A stretch of 64,000 nucleotides of DNA from Gemmatimonadota bacterium (GTDB taxonomy: Bacteria > Gemmatimonadota > Gemmatimonadetes > Gemmatimonadales > Gemmatimonadaceae). The position numbers and the translations under genes were made by a program. Under the pieces are notes generated by a model. That model did not search any database. It was not told the DNA's origin and saw only the letters and a program-made list of their open reading frames with translations. How positions within the stretch are numbered: position 1 is the stretch's first letter; every line of letters starts with the position of its first letter. This document shows, in pieces, positions 9,170 to 17,363 of the stretch. The stretch is from NCBI GenBank assembly GCA_027307165.1, contig DAHUXM010000021.1:124001-188000 (forward strand), in the 5' to 3' direction.

Positions 9170-10177
9170 CTAATTCGTCAGTACGACCTTGCCTATGTGC
9201 GGCTCTTCCATACGTCTGTGTGCATCCGCCGCACGCGACAGCGGAAAGGTCGAATCGATGACTGGCAGGATCAGCCCGCGCTCGAGCAACGGCCAGATAC
9301 GCAGCATCAGCTCCTGGGCGATCACGGCCTTCTCCTGCGGCGGAAGGCGGCGCATCAGCGAGCCGGTCACCGTCAGTCGCTTCTGCATGATCGGTCTCAG
9401 ATCGAGTGTGACGCGACTGCCAGCCATGTACGAGATGTTGACCAGGCGACCTTCCATCGCAAGCGCTCGAAAATTGCGCTCGACATATTCACCGCCGACC
9501 ATGTCGAGTATGACATCGACACCGCGGCCTCCGCTGCGCTCGAGCGCGACTGCGGCGAAGTCGGTTTCGTGGTAGTCGATCGCGACTTCCGCGCCGAGTC
9601 GGACACACACGCCGCACTTTTCAGCTGAACCGGCGGTCGCGAATACTTTCGCGCCGATCGCGCGCGCCATCTGGATGGCGATCACGCCGATGCCGCTCGT
9701 GCCGCCGTGCACCAGCAACGTTTCCCCCGCCGACAGCCGGCAACGCTGGAACACGTTGTACCATACCGTGAACAGTGCCTCGGGAAGCGCGGCCGCCTGC
9801 ACCATCGAGAAACCTTCGGGTATCGGCAGGCATTGCATCGACGGTGCAACGGTTTCGGTGGCGTAGCCGCCGCCGTCCACCAGTGCGCAAACCTCCTCTC
9901 CGATGTTCCACACCAGCGCAGCGCGCTCACCAGCAGCAGACACGTAGCCTGCGACCTCGAGTCCGAGTATCGGCGATGCGGTGCTCGGCACCGCGTACTT
10001 GCCCGCGCGCTGGAGCAGATCGGCGTGATTGATGCCGGCTGCTTCTACGTGGATGCGCACGTCATCAGGGCCGAGCGCCGGAACGGGTCCCTCGGTCAGA
10101 TGCATCTCATCCGGGCCGCCGGGCCGGAGTACTTCGATGTGCCGGATCGATCCCGGTCTGGAGAAAGGACTCGACAT
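9170..10177 (-). CDS. NADPH:quinone oxidoreductase (zinc-independent medium-chain dehydrogenase)
   Basis: 335 residues. An N-terminal GroES-like domain (about residues 1-130) with VRIHVEAAGINHADLLQRAGKY is followed by a Rossmann domain with HGGTSGIGVIAIQMAR. The pattern matches the PIG3/QOR branch of the MDR superfamily. The catalytic zinc-site cysteine and histidine of alcohol dehydrogenases are absent, as expected for quinone reductases. It would reduce quinones or enones with NADPH in the cytoplasm. It lies 9 bases after the sugar kinase gene on the same strand and is probably the last gene of that operon. Confidence 0.9.
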   Translation of the reverse strand: MSSPFSRPGSIRHIEVLRPGGPDEMHLTEGPVPALGPDDVRIHVEAAGINHADLLQRAGKYAVPSTASPILGLEVAGYVSAAGERAALVWNIGEEVCALVDGGGYATETVAPSMQCLPIPEGFSMVQAAALPEALFTVWYNVFQRCRLSAGETLLVHGGTSGIGVIAIQMARAIGAKVFATAGSAEKCGVCVRLGAEVAIDYHETDFAAVALERSGGRGVDVILDMVGGEYVERNFRALAMEGRLVNISYMAGSRVTLDLRPIMQKRLTVTGSLMRRLPPQEKAVIAQELMLRIWPLLERGLILPVIDSTFPLSRAADAHRRMEEPHIGKVVLTN

Positions 10178-10186
10178 CGCGCAGCG

Positions 10187-11128
10187 TCAGGCTATGGCTG
10201 AAGCAGTTTGGAGCGCGAGCTTGATCGCGCCGCGTGCACCGTCAACCTCTTCCACATGAACAGTCGCGCCGGGAACAGCGGCGCGGAGCCTGCGCTCCAG
10301 ACGCTTCCGGAGCAGCGATCCTTTGTGAAGCAAGCCGCCGGTCAGGGCCAGATCGAAAGCTGCCCGATCGTCGACAAACAGTTTCCGCGCGAGCGCGCGC
10401 ACGTGCAGCACGAGCTCTTCCACCGCCATGTCCACGATGCTGTTCGCACGCACGTCGTCCTGCATCGCCATTGCGAGCACCGATGGCGCAAGCGCCGCCA
10501 ACGCCTCTCTATCAGCGGCAAGCGCCCATGGAATGAGCTGTTCGACCTCGTTCACCTGCGCGGCGGTGAGTACGGCGCCGGTGAGCGTCGTCTCCGGTTC
10601 ACGACCGTCGTGCGACGCAGCAACGACACTGAGTGCACGGCGACCGATCCAGGCGCCACTTCCCTCATCGCCGAATGTGAAACCCCAGCCGCCGCAGCGA
10701 GCCAGCATCCCGGCAGGGCTGCGCCCAAACGCAATCGATCCCGTTCCGGAGATCAGAATCACACCGGAGCGATCGCCGAATGCATCCGCGAGCGCGATGC
10801 TCGCGTCGGTCTCCACGACGACTTCGTCGGCAATCTCCATGCGCGAGAGTGCATCCTGCAACGCGATCTGCTCGCTCTCGCGGCCAGTGCCTGCAACGCC
10901 CGCATACAGCACGCGCGGCACGACGTCGGTCAGCGCTGCACTCTCGAGCGCCGCGACGACAACCGCCGCAATCGTATTTGCGCAGGCGTCGGCGTTACCG
11001 GGCGCCATTGCAGCGCCGGGCCCAACGCTCTCGGCGATCTGGTCGCCAGAGAGCGATGCGATGATGACGCGCGTCTTGCTTCCACCGGCGTCGATCCCTA
11101 TTACGATTTCAGATTCCGAATCACTCAT
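10187..11128 (-). CDS. BadF/BadG/BcrA/BcrD-type ATPase, likely amino-sugar kinase (NagK/MurK-like)
   Basis: 313 residues of the actin-like ATPase fold: phosphate-1 loop IGIDAGGSKTR near residue 10, phosphate-2 loop ILISGTGSIAFGR near 130, and CGGWGFTFGDEGSGAWIGR. This family covers N-acetylglucosamine kinases and the MurNAc/GlcNAc kinase MurK as well as enzyme activators; the latter carry Fe-S cysteines that are not obvious here. The start overlaps the end of the sodium symporter gene by 4 bases. With the symporter and the NamZ-type muramidase 2 kb away, phosphorylation of a cell-wall amino sugar is a reasonable inference. Confidence 0.82.
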   Translation of the reverse strand: MSDSESEIVIGIDAGGSKTRVIIASLSGDQIAESVGPGAAMAPGNADACANTIAAVVVAALESAALTDVVPRVLYAGVAGTGRESEQIALQDALSRMEIADEVVVETDASIALADAFGDRSGVILISGTGSIAFGRSPAGMLARCGGWGFTFGDEGSGAWIGRRALSVVAASHDGREPETTLTGAVLTAAQVNEVEQLIPWALAADREALAALAPSVLAMAMQDDVRANSIVDMAVEELVLHVRALARKLFVDDRAAFDLALTGGLLHKGSLLRKRLERRLRAAVPGATVHVEEVDGARGAIKLALQTASAIA

Positions 11129-12639
11129 TCTGCGTCATCAACCCTGATTCGCGCGCTTCCGTGCGGGAAGAGCGACGTGAATACTCCGACACCTACTGTT
11201 ACCGCCGTCCCGATCAAAACGTACCACGGCCAGGCAATCGAGCCGATTGGCGCGAGTGCCGGCCACAGCGCGGAGAGCTGCTTCGCGAACACGACCACGC
11301 TCATCACGAGAATGCCTACGGCCATTCCAGTAATGGCGTCGCGCTGCTGCGCGCGGGCCCACATGATGCCGAGTGCAAAACCACCGAGCAGCGCGCCGTA
11401 CGTGAACGACGCAATCGAGAGCGCCACCACGACCACTGGCGTACCCTGCTGCTTGTACAGTAGCGCTATGATGAGCAGCAACAAGCCCCAGGCCAGACTG
11501 ACCAGCTTCGCCACCCTGAGTGTGCGCGGATCGTTGGCGTCACGATGGGTGAGCGGCAGGTAGATGTCGTGCACGGTCGCAGCGGCCAGCGAATTGATCG
11601 CGCCGGAGTGAGCGCTCATCGTTGCCGCCAGAATCGCCGCCACCAGGAGGCCGATCAGACCCGTCGGCATAGCCGTCACTATGAACGTCGGGAAGATCTT
11701 GTCGGGCGAGTCGAAGGTGTGAGCACCGAAGTACGCCCACAGTCCCGCGCCTATCATGAGGAAGAGGGCGAACTGAAAGAAGACGGCGAAGCCGCTGCCT
11801 ATGAGCGCGCGCCGCGCATCACGCAGCGACGATGCAGTCATGAGCCGTTGCACGATCACCTGATCTGCGCCGTGCGACGCCATCGACAGGAATGCACCGC
11901 CGAGCACGCCCGCCATCAGGGTCTGCGGCTTGTCGAAACCGGTGTAGAGATCGATTGCCTGGAGCTTTCCGGCCGCCGCGGCAGAGTGGATGATATGGCC
12001 CCAACCACCCGCAACTCCGCGTCCGATGATCACCACGGCCGCCGCCGCGCCGAGGAGATACACGCAGGTCTGGATGACGTCCGTCCAGACGACAGCGCGC
12101 ACGCCGCCAAAGTACGCGTAGATCAAAGTGAGAGCGCCGAGTACCAGAATCGCGATTGGCATTACCACTGTCGCTGGAAGAATCGGTGACAGGATCAGCG
12201 CGATTGGAATCGCAGTTGCGAAGACGCGGACCGAATCCGCGAAGGCGCGCGTGAACATGAAGACCACCGAAGCGAATCGACGCGTCGACACGCCGAAGCG
12301 GTTCTCGAGCAACGCGTACGCTGTTACGAGATTGCCGCCGTAGTAGCGTGGCAAGAGTACGTATGCGACAACTATTCGCCCGACGATGTATCCCGCGGCG
12401 ATCTGGAGAAACCCCAGGTTGCCGATGTAGGCCAGGCCGGGAATCGAGATGACGGTGAGTGCGCTGGTCTCGGTCGCCACGATCGAGAAGAGAACTGCCC
12501 ACCACGGAATCGTGTGGTCGGCGACAAAGTAGTCGCGTGTGTTCTTCTGATTGCGTCCCAGATAGACGCCCAGCAGCGTCGTTCCGACCAGGTACGCAAC
12601 GAGTACAATAAGGTCGAGGGCGGTGAATGAGTTCTTCAT
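11125..12639 (-). CDS. Sodium:solute symporter (SSS family)
   Basis: 504 residues, 13-14 predicted membrane helices. Conserved SSS features include GRNQKNTRDYFVADHTIPWWAV near residue 30, ATETSALTVISIPG, and the internal YFGGVRAVVWTDVIQ motif. It imports a solute with Na+ across the inner membrane; the coupled kinase suggests a sugar or amino sugar. Its start codon is enclosed in a perfect 16-bp hairpin (see the regulatory entry), which is unusual. It follows the Fe-S carrier gene after 31 bases and overlaps the kinase gene by 4. Confidence 0.9.
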   Translation of the reverse strand: MKNSFTALDLIVLVAYLVGTTLLGVYLGRNQKNTRDYFVADHTIPWWAVLFSIVATETSALTVISIPGLAYIGNLGFLQIAAGYIVGRIVVAYVLLPRYYGGNLVTAYALLENRFGVSTRRFASVVFMFTRAFADSVRVFATAIPIALILSPILPATVVMPIAILVLGALTLIYAYFGGVRAVVWTDVIQTCVYLLGAAAAVVIIGRGVAGGWGHIIHSAAAAGKLQAIDLYTGFDKPQTLMAGVLGGAFLSMASHGADQVIVQRLMTASSLRDARRALIGSGFAVFFQFALFLMIGAGLWAYFGAHTFDSPDKIFPTFIVTAMPTGLIGLLVAAILAATMSAHSGAINSLAAATVHDIYLPLTHRDANDPRTLRVAKLVSLAWGLLLLIIALLYKQQGTPVVVVALSIASFTYGALLGGFALGIMWARAQQRDAITGMAVGILVMSVVVFAKQLSALWPALAPIGSIAWPWYVLIGTAVTVGVGVFTSLFPHGSARIRVDDAE

Positions 12640-12651
12640 TCACCGCCCTCG
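12615..12651 (-). promoter_or_regulatory. Perfect 16-bp hairpin enclosing the symporter start codon
   Basis: Read on the minus strand, CGAGGGCGGTGAATGA, then loop AGAAC, then TCATTCACCGCCCTCG. The two arms are perfectly complementary. The left arm holds the GAGG ribosome-binding core and the ATG, and the right arm is codons 4-9 of the symporter. Such a stem would block ribosome loading unless opened, for example by translation of the upstream Fe-S carrier gene, heat or a factor. There is no T-run, so it is not a standard terminator. Confidence 0.6.
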
Positions 12652-12670
12652 GTAGTGCACGGAAACTGGA

Positions 12671-13027
12671 CTAAGCCGAGAAGGATGATCCGCAGCCGCA
12701 GCCGCCCGTCGCGTTCGGGTTCTTGAAGGTGAAGCCCGATCCCTGCATGGACGTCACGTAATCGATCGTCACGTTGTTGACATACTGCGCGGAGAACGGA
12801 TCGACGAAGACGCGATAGCCGTCCTGCGACAGGATCAGGTCGTCGTCGGCAGGCTTGTCCTCGATCAGCAGCGAGTACTTGAAGCCGCTGCAGCCGCCGG
12901 GCTGGATGCTGACGCGAAGGCCGCCTTCGTCCGGCGAGACCTTCTCGATCTCCATGAATTTCTGCACCTCGACGCCTGCTGATGGAGTCAGGGTCAGGTT
13001 GATTTCTGGTTGGCTGGATACCGCCAT
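12671..13027 (-). CDS. A-type iron-sulfur cluster carrier (IscA/ErpA/HesB family)
   Basis: 118 residues with the three invariant cysteines, Cys46 (in GGCSGF) and Cys110/Cys112 (in GGCGCG), at the standard spacing. It receives and delivers Fe-S clusters to target proteins in the cytoplasm. The start at 13027 was chosen over a longer upstream frame because AAAGGAG lies 7-8 bases before this ATG and the protein then has family length. It heads the minus-strand run with the symporter, kinase and oxidoreductase, and is divergent from the NamZ-type gene across a 180-base gap. ErpA or IscA cannot be decided from sequence alone. Confidence 0.95.
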   Translation of the reverse strand: MAVSSQPEINLTLTPSAGVEVQKFMEIEKVSPDEGGLRVSIQPGGCSGFKYSLLIEDKPADDDLILSQDGYRVFVDPFSAQYVNNVTIDYVTSMQGSGFTFKNPNATGGCGCGSSFSA

Positions 13028-13207
13028 GGCTCGCTCCTTTGGTGTAGCTGAAATATAAACGGAAAATACGACTTTCCAGCGCCCCGTTACACCCACGGTG
13101 GATGGCCGGTTCCGGGGACGGACCAATTATTTACAGCCGCGGTAATGGCAGGAAGGCTCGCCCTTTGCGATTATATCCTCACCCCACAACCTTCGGAATC
13201 CCACGTG

Positions 13208-14506
13208 ATGCCGCGACCACTCGTTCGACCGCTGTTCGTGCTTCTGCTCTTCACCGCGGGATGCTCAGTCGTGTACCACAAGCTGGACGATCCGACTGGC
13301 CTCCCCGAAGCGAACGTGCGGCCCGGCATATCGGTGCTGCTGAGTGATAGTATCGCCCTCGTCGCCGGCAAACGGGTCGGGTTGCTGACGAACGCCAGCG
13401 GGGTAGATGAGCACGGCAGAAGCGACGTCAAGCTGCTAATGACGGATAAGCGCGCCACGAGATCCAACGTCCATCTCGTCGAGCTGTTTTCGCCCGAGCA
13501 CGGGTTCGCGACTACGCTGGACAGGACCGGTATCGCGTCCGGAATCGATTCGGCGACCGGGCTGGTGGTCATCTCCCTGTACACCAACCAGACCATTCCG
13601 CCCCCAGATACGACTCTTCGCGCGATCGACGTTTTCGTGGTCGACCTACCGGATGTCGGCTCGCGCACCTGGACATACGACGGCGCCGTGGTTTACGCGA
13701 TGCGCGCGGCTGCGCGGGCGCACAAGCCGATCGTGGTACTGGACCGCCCCAACCCGATCACCGGATCGCTCGTCGAAGGGCCGATGCTCGACTCGGCGCT
13801 GTCGAATGCGGATGACCCTGCGCCGGGCAAGCCCGGACTCGCGTGGGCTCTGTATCCGATTCCTCTCCGGCACGGTATGACGATGGGCGAGCTTGCGCGG
13901 TTCTACAACGCTGAGCTCAAGATCGGAGCTGACTTGCACGTTGTGCCCGCAGCACGCTGGAGCCGTGAAGTCTGGTTCGACCGGACCGGCCTTCCGTTCG
14001 TCGCTCCGTCGCCAAGCCTGCAGTCGTTTCCAGCCATCATGCTCTACCCGGGGCTGGTCCCGTTCGAGGCGACCAACCTGTCAGTGGGTCGCGGAACGAG
14101 TGAGGCGTTCCGGCGGATCGGAGCGCCGTGGATGGATCCCAAGCGTGTGATCGAGCTCCTAAAGGACAGCCCCATTCGCGGCGTGCGATTCTCCCCCGTC
14201 GACTATACTCCGGTTTCTCCGGGCGACAACAAGTATGCCGGCCAGCTTGTGCACGGGATAAGGATCGAGGTGACGGAGCGCAGCCAGCTGCAGACGAGCC
14301 GCCTGGCCGCCGGTCTGCTCGCGGCGATCCACAAAGCCTATCCGACCGATTTCAGGATCGATTCGACGCGGTTCGATCGACTGTTCGGATCGCCGTCTGC
14401 GAGACGGGCAATCCTGAGCGGGGCCGACCCCGACGCTGTTATCGATTCGACCTACGGCCCGGCGTATGCGTTTCGTCAGCGCGTATCGAAATATCTCATC
14501 TACTAA
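13208..14506 (+). CDS. NamZ-type exo-beta-N-acetylmuramidase lipoprotein (DUF1343, GH171)
   Basis: 432 residues. A hydrophobic signal ends in FTAGC with the lipidated cysteine at residue 19; the protein should sit on the periplasmic face of a membrane. The body has the DUF1343 signatures: GLLTNASG, LFSPEHGF, DVGSRTWTYDG, LDRPNPITG, LRHGMTMGELARFYN and EATNLSVGRGTSEAF. This family was shown to release MurNAc from peptidoglycan fragment ends (NamZ). ATG 13208 was chosen so that the lipobox sits correctly; an in-frame start 63 bases upstream would place charged residues before the signal. It is divergent from the operon with a sodium symporter and a NagK/MurK-like kinase, which fits muropeptide recovery. 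Confidence 0.88.
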   Translation: MPRPLVRPLFVLLLFTAGCSVVYHKLDDPTGLPEANVRPGISVLLSDSIALVAGKRVGLLTNASGVDEHGRSDVKLLMTDKRATRSNVHLVELFSPEHGFATTLDRTGIASGIDSATGLVVISLYTNQTIPPPDTTLRAIDVFVVDLPDVGSRTWTYDGAVVYAMRAAARAHKPIVVLDRPNPITGSLVEGPMLDSALSNADDPAPGKPGLAWALYPIPLRHGMTMGELARFYNAELKIGADLHVVPAARWSREVWFDRTGLPFVAPSPSLQSFPAIMLYPGLVPFEATNLSVGRGTSEAFRRIGAPWMDPKRVIELLKDSPIRGVRFSPVDYTPVSPGDNKYAGQLVHGIRIEVTERSQLQTSRLAAGLLAAIHKAYPTDFRIDSTRFDRLFGSPSARRAILSGADPDAVIDSTYGPAYAFRQRVSKYLIY

Positions 14507-14554
14507 CAACATAGTAGTCGAGATGCAGGAATCGACCATTTTCCCGGAGCATAA

Positions 14555-14887
14555 ATGAAGAAACTGATAGTCATGCTGGGCCTCGCGGTGGCAGCGACGG
14601 CCTGCGGCCCGAGACAGGTCGAGGTCAAGACGGGACCGCAGCCGGTGAGCGAGGTGACGCTCAAGGTGACCAACAACCTCTCTCAGGCGGCCAACATCTA
14701 CGTCGTGAGCAGCGGCAGCGACATCTTTCTCAAGCAGGTTGGGGCGAACAGCACAGAGACCATGAACGTGCCGGGTATCTCCGCTGGCGCCACGGTAGGA
14801 TTGAAGGCGACACCGATCGACGGCTCCCGCTCCTACACGCGCGACAACGTAACGCTGTCGGGCTTGTACCAATGGCAGATACCGTAG
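14555..14887 (+). CDS. Small putative lipoprotein, unknown function
   Basis: 110 residues. The N-terminus MKKLIVMLGLAVAATAC is a lipoprotein signal with Cys17 as the lipidation site. The mature part of about 90 residues has alternating polar/hydrophobic beta-like stretches (VTLKVTNNLSQAANIYVVSS and IFLKQVGANSTETMNVPGIS), suggesting a small beta-sandwich on the periplasmic side. A good start context (CCGGAG 9 bases before ATG) and GC-rich codon use support expression. I do not recognise the family. It sits between the NamZ-type gene and the CDP-alcohol phosphatidyltransferase. Confidence 0.7.
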   Translation: MKKLIVMLGLAVAATACGPRQVEVKTGPQPVSEVTLKVTNNLSQAANIYVVSSGSDIFLKQVGANSTETMNVPGISAGATVGLKATPIDGSRSYTRDNVTLSGLYQWQIP

Positions 14888-14954
14888 CCATTGCAGCACG
14901 GTTCGCTGTCAAACACCTAGCCCGATAGCCTCCAGCGGGCTACCTTCCACGCCG

Positions 14955-15587
14955 ATGAAGGCGATCTGGGAGGCGATAAAAGCTGGTTATTTGCGGGTCA
15001 TCGAACCCGCCGCTGATTTTCTGGTCCGGCGGCGGGTAAATCCGAACGCAATAACGACAGTCGGGACGATCTGCACCCTTACCGGCGCGGTGGTGTACGC
15101 CACCGGCCACATCATGACAGCCGGCTGGATCATCGCGCTTACGGCGCTGTTCGATGTGCTGGACGGAACCGTGGCACGCCGTACCGGCCAGTCGAGCGTT
15201 TTTGGTGCCTTCTACGACTCGACGCTGGATCGGGTGGCCGACGGCGGCGTCATGGCGGGACTCGCGGTGTTTTACGCCTCGTCCGCGCTGTACCACAACA
15301 TCTACATGCTCGTGGTGTGCCTGCTCGGGATCATCGGAACCTTCCTCGTTTCGTACACTCGCGCCCGTGCGGCGGCCCTCGGAATCGATGCCAAGGTCGG
15401 GGTGATGCAGCGCCCGGAGCGCGTAGTGTTATTATCCGTACCACAGGCATTTTTCGGCCTGGCGCTGCATGGCTGGGTCCTCATGGCGATCGTTGTCCTG
15501 TTGACGGTTACAGCATGGATAACGGCAGTCCAGCGCATCAGCTTCGTCTATCGCGCAACATCCAAGAAACCACTGGTGAATGTCTAA
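14955..15587 (+). CDS. CDP-alcohol phosphatidyltransferase, candidate phosphatidylinositol(-phosphate) synthase
   Basis: 210 residues, about six membrane helices. The full catalytic signature is present: Asp67, Asp70-Gly71, Ala74-Arg75, Gly84, Asp88 and Asp92 (DVLDGTVARR then GAFYDSTLD). The family moves a phosphatidyl group from CDP-diacylglycerol to an alcohol at the inner membrane. Its last 8 bases overlap the inositol-3-phosphate synthase gene, so inositol phosphate or inositol is the likely acceptor, as in known bacterial inositol-lipid loci. The acceptor is inferred from context; PgsA-type glycerophosphate transfer is the alternative. Confidence 0.85.
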   Translation: MKAIWEAIKAGYLRVIEPAADFLVRRRVNPNAITTVGTICTLTGAVVYATGHIMTAGWIIALTALFDVLDGTVARRTGQSSVFGAFYDSTLDRVADGGVMAGLAVFYASSALYHNIYMLVVCLLGIIGTFLVSYTRARAAALGIDAKVGVMQRPERVVLLSVPQAFFGLALHGWVLMAIVVLLTVTAWITAVQRISFVYRATSKKPLVNV

Positions 15588-16902
15588 CAGCTCAGCTGTA
15601 CCCAAAATCGCGCCGGCTTCAGGCAAGCTCGGTATCCTCACGCCCGGCCTCGGCGCCGTGGCCACGACGTTCATTGCCGGAGTCGAGAGCATTCGCCGAG
15701 GGCTCGCCAAGCCGATCGGCTCGATCACTCAGACGGCGACGATTCGCCTCGGAAAGCGGACCGACAACCGCGCTCCGCTCATCAAGGACTTCGTTCCGCT
15801 CGCGAATCTCAATGATATCGTGTTCGGCGCATGGGATCCGATTCCGGATGACGCACTGACGGCCGTTCGCAAGGCGGGGGTTCTCGAAGAGAAGGACGTT
15901 GCTCCGATCGCGGACTTTCTGGCGGCGATCAAGCCGATGCCTGCGGTATTCGACAATCATTACGTGACGCGCATCCACGGTACCAACGTCAAGACGGGCA
16001 AGACGAAGCGTGATCTCGCAGAGCAGCTGCGTCAGGACATTCGTGATTTCAAGGCCAAGAACAAGCTCGACCGGGTGGTGATCGTCTGGTGTGCTTCGAC
16101 CGAGATATTCATCAAGGCGGGTCCGCAGCACGCGACGATCGAGCAGTTCGAGCGTGCCATGGACAACAACGACGAAGCAATTGCTCCGTCGATGCTGTAC
16201 GCGTATGCAGCGATCATGGAAAACGTGCCGTTCGCGAACGGCGCGCCGAATCTTTCCGCCGACGTTCCGGCGCTGCTCCAGCTCGCGCAGCAGCGTGGTG
16301 TTCCGGTTTCGGGCAAGGATTTCAAGACAGGCCAGACGTGGATGAAGACCGTCATCGCGCCAGGACTCAAGGCTCGCATGCTGGGACTTGCCGGATGGTA
16401 TTCGACCAACATCCTCGGCAACCGCGACGGAGAAGTGCTCGACGATCCACAGTCGTTCAAGACCAAGGAAGAGTCCAAGCTGTCGGTGCTGCACACGATC
16501 CTTCAGCCTGAGAAGTATCCGGATCTGTACAAGGATTTCTCGCACGTCGTTCGCATCAACTACTATCCACCGCGCGGCGACAACAAGGAAGGCTGGGACA
16601 ACATCGACATCTTCGGATGGATGAATTATCCCATGCAGATCAAGATCAACTTCCTCTGCCGCGACTCCATTCTCGCCGCGCCTCTCGTGCTGGATGTCGC
16701 GTTGTTCAGCGACTTCGCTCAGCGGGCAGGAATGAAGGGAATCCAGGAGTGGCTGTCGTTCTTCTACAAGAGCCCGATGACGGCGCCTGGATTGCAGCCC
16801 GAGCACGATCTCTTCATCCAGCAGACCAAGATGAAGAACACGCTCAGGCACCTCATGGGCGAGGATCAGATAACACACCTCGGACTCGAGTACTACGCAT
16901 AA
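15580..16902 (+). CDS. Inositol-3-phosphate synthase (MIPS)
   Basis: 440 residues. A Rossmann NAD-binding domain starts near GILTPGLGAVATTFIAGVE, and the conserved core includes GNRDGEVLDDPQSFKTKEESK around residues 284-304 and the NYPMQIKINFLCRDSILAAP segment typical of MIPS tetramerisation/catalytic regions. It converts glucose 6-phosphate to 1L-myo-inositol 1-phosphate, the first step to inositol lipids and other inositol compounds. ATG at 15580 lies inside the end of the phosphatidyltransferase gene (8-base overlap), implying coupled translation. Its stop overlaps the next start (TAATG). Confidence 0.94.
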   Translation: MSNSSAVPKIAPASGKLGILTPGLGAVATTFIAGVESIRRGLAKPIGSITQTATIRLGKRTDNRAPLIKDFVPLANLNDIVFGAWDPIPDDALTAVRKAGVLEEKDVAPIADFLAAIKPMPAVFDNHYVTRIHGTNVKTGKTKRDLAEQLRQDIRDFKAKNKLDRVVIVWCASTEIFIKAGPQHATIEQFERAMDNNDEAIAPSMLYAYAAIMENVPFANGAPNLSADVPALLQLAQQRGVPVSGKDFKTGQTWMKTVIAPGLKARMLGLAGWYSTNILGNRDGEVLDDPQSFKTKEESKLSVLHTILQPEKYPDLYKDFSHVVRINYYPPRGDNKEGWDNIDIFGWMNYPMQIKINFLCRDSILAAPLVLDVALFSDFAQRAGMKGIQEWLSFFYKSPMTAPGLQPEHDLFIQQTKMKNTLRHLMGEDQITHLGLEYYA

Positions 16903-17360
16903 TGAAGACAGCGACGCTGATGTGGACGTCACTGCTCGCGGCCGCGTCCGTTTCTCTGGCATCGTGCGGTGGCAACAACAACCGCGCGGGCGAGATTCGG
17001 CAGTGGACCGACGACATGGCTTTCCGCATCAGCGTCGTGCCAGCTCCGCCGATCTCGGAGGAGATGACGGTGTTCAAGGTCGTCGTGTCGGACAAGGAGA
17101 GCGGCCAGCCGATCCAGGCGGGGCAGGGACGCATCTTCGCGACGAGCCAGGAGCACGCGCAGACGGGCGACGGCCTTGCAAAGGGAGCTGAAGTCGGCAC
17201 GTACTACGCGCACGTTCGCTTTCCGGTATCAGGCGACTGGGCCGTCGGCCTGCAGTTCCGGCGGGATTCAACAAGCAAGCTCGAGCGCACGCAGGACTGG
17301 CAGCAGCAGGTTCTGCCAGCTCCACCGCTCGGCCAGAGCACAGATACGACCAAACGCTGA
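16902..17360 (+). CDS. Putative lipoprotein with FixH/YtkA-like domain
   Basis: 152 residues. The signal MKTATLMWTSLLAAASVSLASC has Cys22 at the lipobox. The mature domain contains PPISEEMTVFKVVVSDKESGQPIQ and EVGTYYAHVRFPVSGDWAVGLQF, the pattern of YtkA/FixH-like beta-sandwich domains (strands followed by YxAxVxFPxxGxW). Such domains occur in copper and cytochrome-oxidase contexts, but no metal-binding His/Met cluster is visible here. ATG overlaps the MIPS stop by one base. It is likely a periplasmic accessory lipoprotein; its function is unknown. Confidence 0.72.
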   Translation: MKTATLMWTSLLAAASVSLASCGGNNNRAGEIRQWTDDMAFRISVVPAPPISEEMTVFKVVVSDKESGQPIQAGQGRIFATSQEHAQTGDGLAKGAEVGTYYAHVRFPVSGDWAVGLQFRRDSTSKLERTQDWQQQVLPAPPLGQSTDTTKR

Positions 17361-17363
17361 CAA

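Noticed and set aside
12671-13126. Longer form of the A-type Fe-S carrier starting at 13126
   Set aside because: The extra N-terminal 33 residues are foreign to the family, while the ATG at 13027 has an AAAGGAG site at good spacing.
14918-14942. Terminator after the small lipoprotein gene (TAGCCCG/CGGGCTA)
   Set aside because: Only a 7-bp stem with an 11-base loop and no T-run.
15619-16962. Long minus-strand frame opposite the inositol-phosphate synthase gene
   Set aside because: Antisense shadow; the plus-strand MIPS is conserved from end to end and overlaps its neighbours in the usual operon style.
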